From contig RPFO01000246.1 in assembly GCA_009746045.1 (NCBI GenBank), positions 3,611,353 to 3,633,852 on the forward strand: a stretch of 22,500 bases of DNA. Direction: 5' to 3'. The DNA comes from Mesostigma viride (taxonomy: Eukaryota > Streptophyta > Mesostigmatophyceae > Mesostigmatales > Mesostigmataceae). Positions 18,626-22,500 of the stretch are shown in pieces (the first letter of the stretch is position 1; the number at the start of each line of letters is the position of its first letter). Below the pieces are notes generated by a model. It did no database searches and was not told the DNA's origin. It was given only the letters and a program-made list of their open reading frames with translations. The position numbers were made by a program, and so were the translations under genes.

Positions 18626-21600
18626 TTGAGCCTGCACACATCCCTGAACCCTGGAGGGTGCCCCCAGGGGTGTGTAATGAAGCTGCTAGTGACAGCAGTG
18701 AGGGGCAGCCCCATGCTCTAGTGAAAGAGCCTATTGGACACGATGGGGCAAGCTTGGTTACCACAGAGAGTATGCCAGCTGTAGCTGCAGTGGTTACTCG
18801 CCAACGTGCCCGCCATGGCGGTGCTGAGCCTGAGGTAGGACCTGGTGATGTGGACCCAGGTGGATCTCAGAAGCATTCTGACCGTGCAGGACTGGCACAG
18901 GATGGTCAGGATGAGGATAGGGCTGGAGACAGTCTGACAGGCACGACCCTGGTGCCTCCTGTACATAAGGGATCTGTACATACCTTGAGTGCTAATAATG
19001 ACAATAAAAGGTTTTCTCTCTTGTATGACATTGCCTCAAGGTTGCATACCATGTTTGGCCATGCAGCTCAGTCTTTGCAAGTTGCTAGACGGCTGGGAGG
19101 AAGTGAGTTGTACTCCATCTGCCAACAGGTTGCTCAAGCTTGCAAGTGCAGGCTAGTTGCTAGAAAGCCCAAGCAGTCTCATGCCAGGACTCCTATTTTG
19201 CAGCCAGGCCATGTGCAGGTAGATATTCAGAGAATCAGGGGTTTGAAGCTGCTGGTGGCAGTGGACAGATATACCAAGTACAAGACCCTAGAGATCCTGC
19301 CTGACATGGAGAAGCCTACATTGATTGCTGCTCTGAAGTTGACAAGGAGCAGGTACCCTGGGTTGGAGTTGTTGCAGTGTGACATTCAGTTTGAGTGCTG
19401 TGAGAACCTGCCAGAGTTTCCAGAGTTGCTGATTACACCCAGGGAGAGCCACGGCCAGCAAGGGGTGGTGGAGAGAGCCATCCAAGAGATCAAGACTGTG
19501 CTGCTGGTGGAGAGGATTCCAAGGACGTCATCTGCCATTGTGACATCTGCATGGCTACGTTCTGTGGAGGACAGGCTGAACCTGAGGACTCCCATGTTCT
19601 TTGGTGACATTGCCATCAATCCTCTTATGCTGCATACCAGGATGCTGCCAGCTGATGCTGAGCAGGCATGGAAGGAGAAGCTAGAGGCCAAGTTCCTCAA
19701 GCTGAGGCAGAAAGACAAGGGCTGGAGTGTCCTAGAACCTAACGTTGGACAACAGGTTGTTGTGTGGAAGGAACCAAGCTTTCCAGGGAAACGTGGCAGC
19801 TGGCATGATGGGGTGGTGACCCGAGTAGAAGCCGCTGGCCATAAGTGCTGGGTGGCCATTGATGGCTCCCAAGCAGTGCACCGTCTGTCCTGGTCAAAGA
19901 TCCGTCCCCGGGGAGGTAATCAAGGAGACCTCTTCCAGGTGCCCGCTGGTGTACAAGGCGGGGGTGACGTGGAGCTTCCTGATCAGGGTGCTACAGCTGT
20001 ATCGAGCCCTCAGGGTGACCCTGGCCCGGCCCCTGGGGTACCTTCACATACGGTGGTTGGGCAAGCAGGCGGACAGGCTGCACCTCCGGAACGGCCCGAC
20101 ACCAGGCCTAGGGGTGTGCGTCTATCAGATATTGTACAGGCTTTGCAAAGAGCCAAGAAGGAGCCTAAGGTGTCCAAGCTTGTCCAGTTGGATGAACCTG
20201 AGGTAGCTGCCATGGAGATAGATACCAATGCACAGGTTTCTGTCATGGGACCTCAGCATACAGGAGAACTGCTGGTCGGAGAACCAAGTTGCCCCTGGGT
20301 GTCTGATTTCAGTGGTAGGACGCATCTAAGGGTGTTGGGAGAGGTTACTGCCCCTGTCATGGGTGTGGATGTGACCTTCCTTGTCCTAGAGGACTATGAT
20401 GGCCCTGTGATTTTGGGTCAGAATTTTCTGGGCAATCCTGGGATTTCTATCAGAGCTACAGCTCTGAGAAGAGATGGCTGGGGGATGATTCCCCTAGAAA
20501 ATTTCAGGACAACATTTCCAGTCAGGTGCAGGGCCAAGCCGGTCAAGGGTGTAAAATGGGATGAAGGGGAGGTGCCCCCAGCGGCCAGTTTGGTGATTCC
20601 AGCTGTGTTGCACCCCAGCAGTATTGGCATAACTCACAGGAGCCTTGCTGCACACTCTCCTTTGACATATGACCAGCTGGTCCAAGAGATGAGCTCGCCT
20701 ACTTTGTTTGAGGCTTGGAAGCTCGCCTTCTCCAAGGCATTGGAGGAGTGGTTGCAGTTTGAGTGTGCTGCACCAACAGACAGACGTCCCCCAGCATCAA
20801 GGAAGCTTGCTTTGAGATTTGTGCTGAAGAGGAAGGTTGTGGATGAGGTATCAGTGCCCCATGTCAGGCCTGTCCTGAATGAGTATCACGGCACGGGGAG
20901 TCTGCCAGGAGAGGAGCTATACACGCCAGGGATGCTACACGACACATGGAGAATTTTGCTATGTCTCTACGTGGGGTTGCTGAACAGGGGAGCAGCTATG
21001 TCATCAGTGCTGCTGGACTTCAAGAGGGCATTTTTAAAATCTGATCCAGAAGTGGCCAGGAGGGTGTGGAAGCAGGATGAGCCTTACTGTGTTGAGGTGC
21101 CTGCCATCTGGAAGCTGGAGCTGCATCAACAATTCCTGGTTATTCTGAAGGGCCTGGAAGGACTCAGGTCGAGCCCAATCATCTGGAGACTCACGCTGCA
21201 GGAAGCTCTGATCAGTGAGTGTGGCTTGAGAGTGTCTTCAGTTGATCCCTGTTTGCTGCTGGCCCAATGGGAGGGTCTGCCAGTGTATGCTAGTTTGCAT
21301 GGAGATGATCTGCATTTGCTAGCCCCCACGACCTGGCTGAAGAAGTTTATTCCTGTCATCAGTGGCAAGTTTTCACTGGGCAAGGAGCTGTGGCAGGAGC
21401 CCAACAAGCCTGTAGTGTTCTGTGGAATGCAGGCTACCCTGTTCAGGAGGGACGGGGAGTGGAGTATCAGGCTTCAGGCTGGAGGAGATTATAAACAGAC
21501 CATTGTGAAGGCCTTGCCAGAGAAGATCACCCAGGCTGCAGGACCTGAGTTGAGAGGCATGTGGGCCTGGTTTGCCAGCATCTGTGGTCCGTCTTTGATG

Positions 21601-22215
21601 GTCCATAGCAGAATGCCTGATGAGGTGCTTGAGGATGAGAAGCCTCGAGTCATAGCCCGGTTGGTGGAGAGTACCCCTGATCTGATTTTGTCTGGGATTG
21701 ACTTTGCCCAGCCTATCACCTTGGAGATCTTTGTTGACAGTTCCATGGATGCTCGCCAGGTTACCAAGGTCAGGGGGAGATCTGCTGCTCTGTTTGCTTT
21801 TTATCAGAGCAGGGCAAGTTTGTTCAGCTGGTACAGCAGACTGCAGAAGAGGGTCTGTATCAGTTCAGATGTGGCAGAATGCAGGGCCATATGCGAGGGG
21901 ATCCAGTCCAGCCTGTACATAAAGGAGTTAATGCTGGAGCTGGCTTCAGTTACCCCTTGGACCTTGCAGATGGAGACGTTGTTGCTAACAGACAGCATGG
22001 GTATGGTCCAGTTTGTTCACAAGCAGCTGGCCAGGAGCCGGGACCTGGATTATTTGTTGCTGAAGGAGTTGGCCAGTTTGGTTGACTTGAAGCATATCCC
22101 TGGCGAGGAGAACCCTGCTGATGCATTGACAAAGCTGCCACACAAGGCCCCAGCCCAGTACAATGTACTGAGGAAGCTCATGAATGCTGACTGTCAAGTC
22201 GGTCTATCTGTCTAA
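18622..22215 (+). CDS. Retroelement B pol polyprotein, right copy (INT-PR-RT-RNase H)
   Basis: Numbering is from the TTG at 18622; the frame is open only from 18619 and has no ATG nearby, so it was made to be translated as a gag fusion. Residues: integrase finger H142, H147, C167/C174/C176; integrase core D201, D254 and E284 in VVER; integrase C-terminal domain ~375-430; Pro/Gly linker; retropepsin-like protease with D534-T-N-A and ILGQNFL (597-603); reverse transcriptase with D799 (DFKRAFL), GLRSSP and H893-G-D895-D896; RNase H with D1039, E1086, D1124 and D1167. All catalytic acidic residues are kept. The length and order match the pol of element A, which is clearly divergent in sequence. 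In this arm the gag frame is lost, so expression as Gag-Pol is unlikely. Ends with TAA. Confidence 0.88.
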   Translation: MIEPAHIPEPWRVPPGVCNEAASDSSEGQPHALVKEPIGHDGASLVTTESMPAVAAVVTRQRARHGGAEPEVGPGDVDPGGSQKHSDRAGLAQDGQDEDRAGDSLTGTTLVPPVHKGSVHTLSANNDNKRFSLLYDIASRLHTMFGHAAQSLQVARRLGGSELYSICQQVAQACKCRLVARKPKQSHARTPILQPGHVQVDIQRIRGLKLLVAVDRYTKYKTLEILPDMEKPTLIAALKLTRSRYPGLELLQCDIQFECCENLPEFPELLITPRESHGQQGVVERAIQEIKTVLLVERIPRTSSAIVTSAWLRSVEDRLNLRTPMFFGDIAINPLMLHTRMLPADAEQAWKEKLEAKFLKLRQKDKGWSVLEPNVGQQVVVWKEPSFPGKRGSWHDGVVTRVEAAGHKCWVAIDGSQAVHRLSWSKIRPRGGNQGDLFQVPAGVQGGGDVELPDQGATAVSSPQGDPGPAPGVPSHTVVGQAGGQAAPPERPDTRPRGVRLSDIVQALQRAKKEPKVSKLVQLDEPEVAAMEIDTNAQVSVMGPQHTGELLVGEPSCPWVSDFSGRTHLRVLGEVTAPVMGVDVTFLVLEDYDGPVILGQNFLGNPGISIRATALRRDGWGMIPLENFRTTFPVRCRAKPVKGVKWDEGEVPPAASLVIPAVLHPSSIGITHRSLAAHSPLTYDQLVQEMSSPTLFEAWKLAFSKALEEWLQFECAAPTDRRPPASRKLALRFVLKRKVVDEVSVPHVRPVLNEYHGTGSLPGEELYTPGMLHDTWRILLCLYVGLLNRGAAMSSVLLDFKRAFLKSDPEVARRVWKQDEPYCVEVPAIWKLELHQQFLVILKGLEGLRSSPIIWRLTLQEALISECGLRVSSVDPCLLLAQWEGLPVYASLHGDDLHLLAPTTWLKKFIPVISGKFSLGKELWQEPNKPVVFCGMQATLFRRDGEWSIRLQAGGDYKQTIVKALPEKITQAAGPELRGMWAWFASICGPSLMVHSRMPDEVLEDEKPRVIARLVESTPDLILSGIDFAQPITLEIFVDSSMDARQVTKVRGRSAALFAFYQSRASLFSWYSRLQKRVCISSDVAECRAICEGIQSSLYIKELMLELASVTPWTLQMETLLLTDSMGMVQFVHKQLARSRDLDYLLLKELASLVDLKHIPGEENPADALTKLPHKAPAQYNVLRKLMNADCQVGLSV

Positions 22216-22500
22216 AAGCTGAGAGCTGGGTGCTTAAGTCTCTGGATATCAGGCTGGGAGCTTGATTGTACATAATCCTGAGCACACCTTGAGGGGTGAG
22301 ACATGTCTCTGGTGTGGGAATGTCTGACATTGTCTCTGATGGAGAGATGTCTATCTGGGGTTTTCATCTCAGTCTGAGGTTTCCCCAGATCTGTGGTTTG
22401 TGGGCGGGGTTCGATTCCCTGGTGCCGTCTTAAGGCGGAGTTTCACGGACTGGCTGACCCATCCACCATGCTGGTGAGGTGGCGACAGGTCCCCTGATTT
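22216..22500 (+). other. 3' trailer of element B, right copy, truncated by the window
   Basis: No gene is present. Short symmetrical elements are dense: a 12 bp palindrome GAGACATGTCTC (22298-22309), AATGTC/GACATT at about 22319-22331, and ATCTGGGG/CCCCAGAT (22353-22360 with 22383-22390). A B-box-like T-arm follows. No AATAAA is visible in this part. Confidence 0.5.
22405..22421 (+). other. tRNA T-arm-like sequence with a pol III B-box match
   Basis: GGTTCGATTCC (22408-22418) fits the B-box consensus GGTTCGANNCC. Flanking bases form a 5 bp T-stem (CGGGG/CCCTG, one G-U pair) with a seven-base loop. A weak A-box-like CTCAGTC lies about 40 bases upstream, near tRNA spacing, but no matching acceptor stem exists, so this is not a tRNA gene. 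It may be a SINE-like or tRNA-derived remnant, or chance. Confidence 0.35.

Larger units (their letters stand above)
15635..22500 (+). repeat. Right arm of the inverted duplication, running off the window
   Basis: This arm is the mirror of 8116-14987. The match still holds at the last base of the window, so the arm is longer than seen. Pol and trailer match the left arm base for base wherever I compared them. Gag, ORF1 and the 5' region differ by scattered substitutions and 1-2 base indels. Confidence 0.95.
15635..22500 (+). mobile_element. Retroelement B, right copy
   Basis: The layout is the same as in the left copy: 5' region with TATA box, ORF1, gag, pol, trailer. Here ORF1 and gag are both disrupted while pol is intact. 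As it stands this copy could supply pol only if translation reached it by some other route, since it cannot make full gag. Its 3' end is outside the window. Confidence 0.8.

Noticed and set aside
18600-18660. Programmed -1 frameshift at the right-arm gag/pol junction
   Set aside because: No slippery heptamer is present, and the left arm has an extra base that puts pol in frame with gag, so a deletion in the right arm explains it.
19386-19859. Antisense 157-codon frame inside pol (and its mirror at 10757-11230)
   Set aside because: It lies wholly within the integrase coding region, is low in protein-like features, and is repeated only because the pol is duplicated.
22358-22430. A complete tRNA gene around the B-box match
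   Set aside because: The T-arm is good, but no upstream segment complements the would-be acceptor stem and no anticodon arm is clear.

Overview
This window looks like nuclear DNA from a eukaryote, probably a protist or alga; I cannot name the species. The evidence is two families of gag-pol retroelement, TATA boxes, AATAAA signals, a perfect trinucleotide microsatellite of about 215 units, and the absence of bacterial operon features. All substantial coding capacity belongs to retroelements. I recognise no cellular gene.

Region 1 (1-7250, plus strand) is retroelement A. It has a non-coding 5' region with four TATA-like motifs, then ORF1 (1101-1799), ORF2 (1796-2260) and a 1543-residue gag/pol polyprotein (2257-6888), each in the -1 frame relative to the one before. 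A 3' trailer with a ~50 bp tandem repeat and AATAAA signals follows. Region 2 (7250-8115) is non-coding, and its first half is dense in inverted repeats.

Region 3 (8116-22500) is a very large inverted duplication. Two copies of a second, related element B stand head to head. The left copy (minus strand, 14987 down to 8116 or beyond) and the right copy (plus strand, 15635 to the window end) flank 647 bp of uninterrupted (GTT)n. Each copy has a TATA-bearing 5' region, an ORF1 with frameshifts, a gag with a CCHC zinc knuckle, a pol and a 3' trailer. Left gag is intact and in frame with pol across a single TGA that is followed by a 10 bp stem-loop. Right gag has four single-base deletions. The pol translations of the two arms are identical, whereas the 5' regions differ at about 13 sites in ~790 bp.

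The polyproteins of A and B share an unusual layout. After the gag/zinc-knuckle part come integrase (HHCC-like finger, D-D-E core, basic C-terminal domain), then a retropepsin-like protease, then reverse transcriptase and RNase H. Ty1/copia elements normally have protease before integrase, and Ty3/gypsy elements have integrase last. Both families also carry DT(Q/N)A instead of DTGA/DSGA in the protease and HGDD instead of Y-x-DD in the reverse transcriptase. Together these suggest a distinct lineage related to copia. I could not find long terminal repeats for either family by eye. These are inferences from reading the sequence; no database search was possible.
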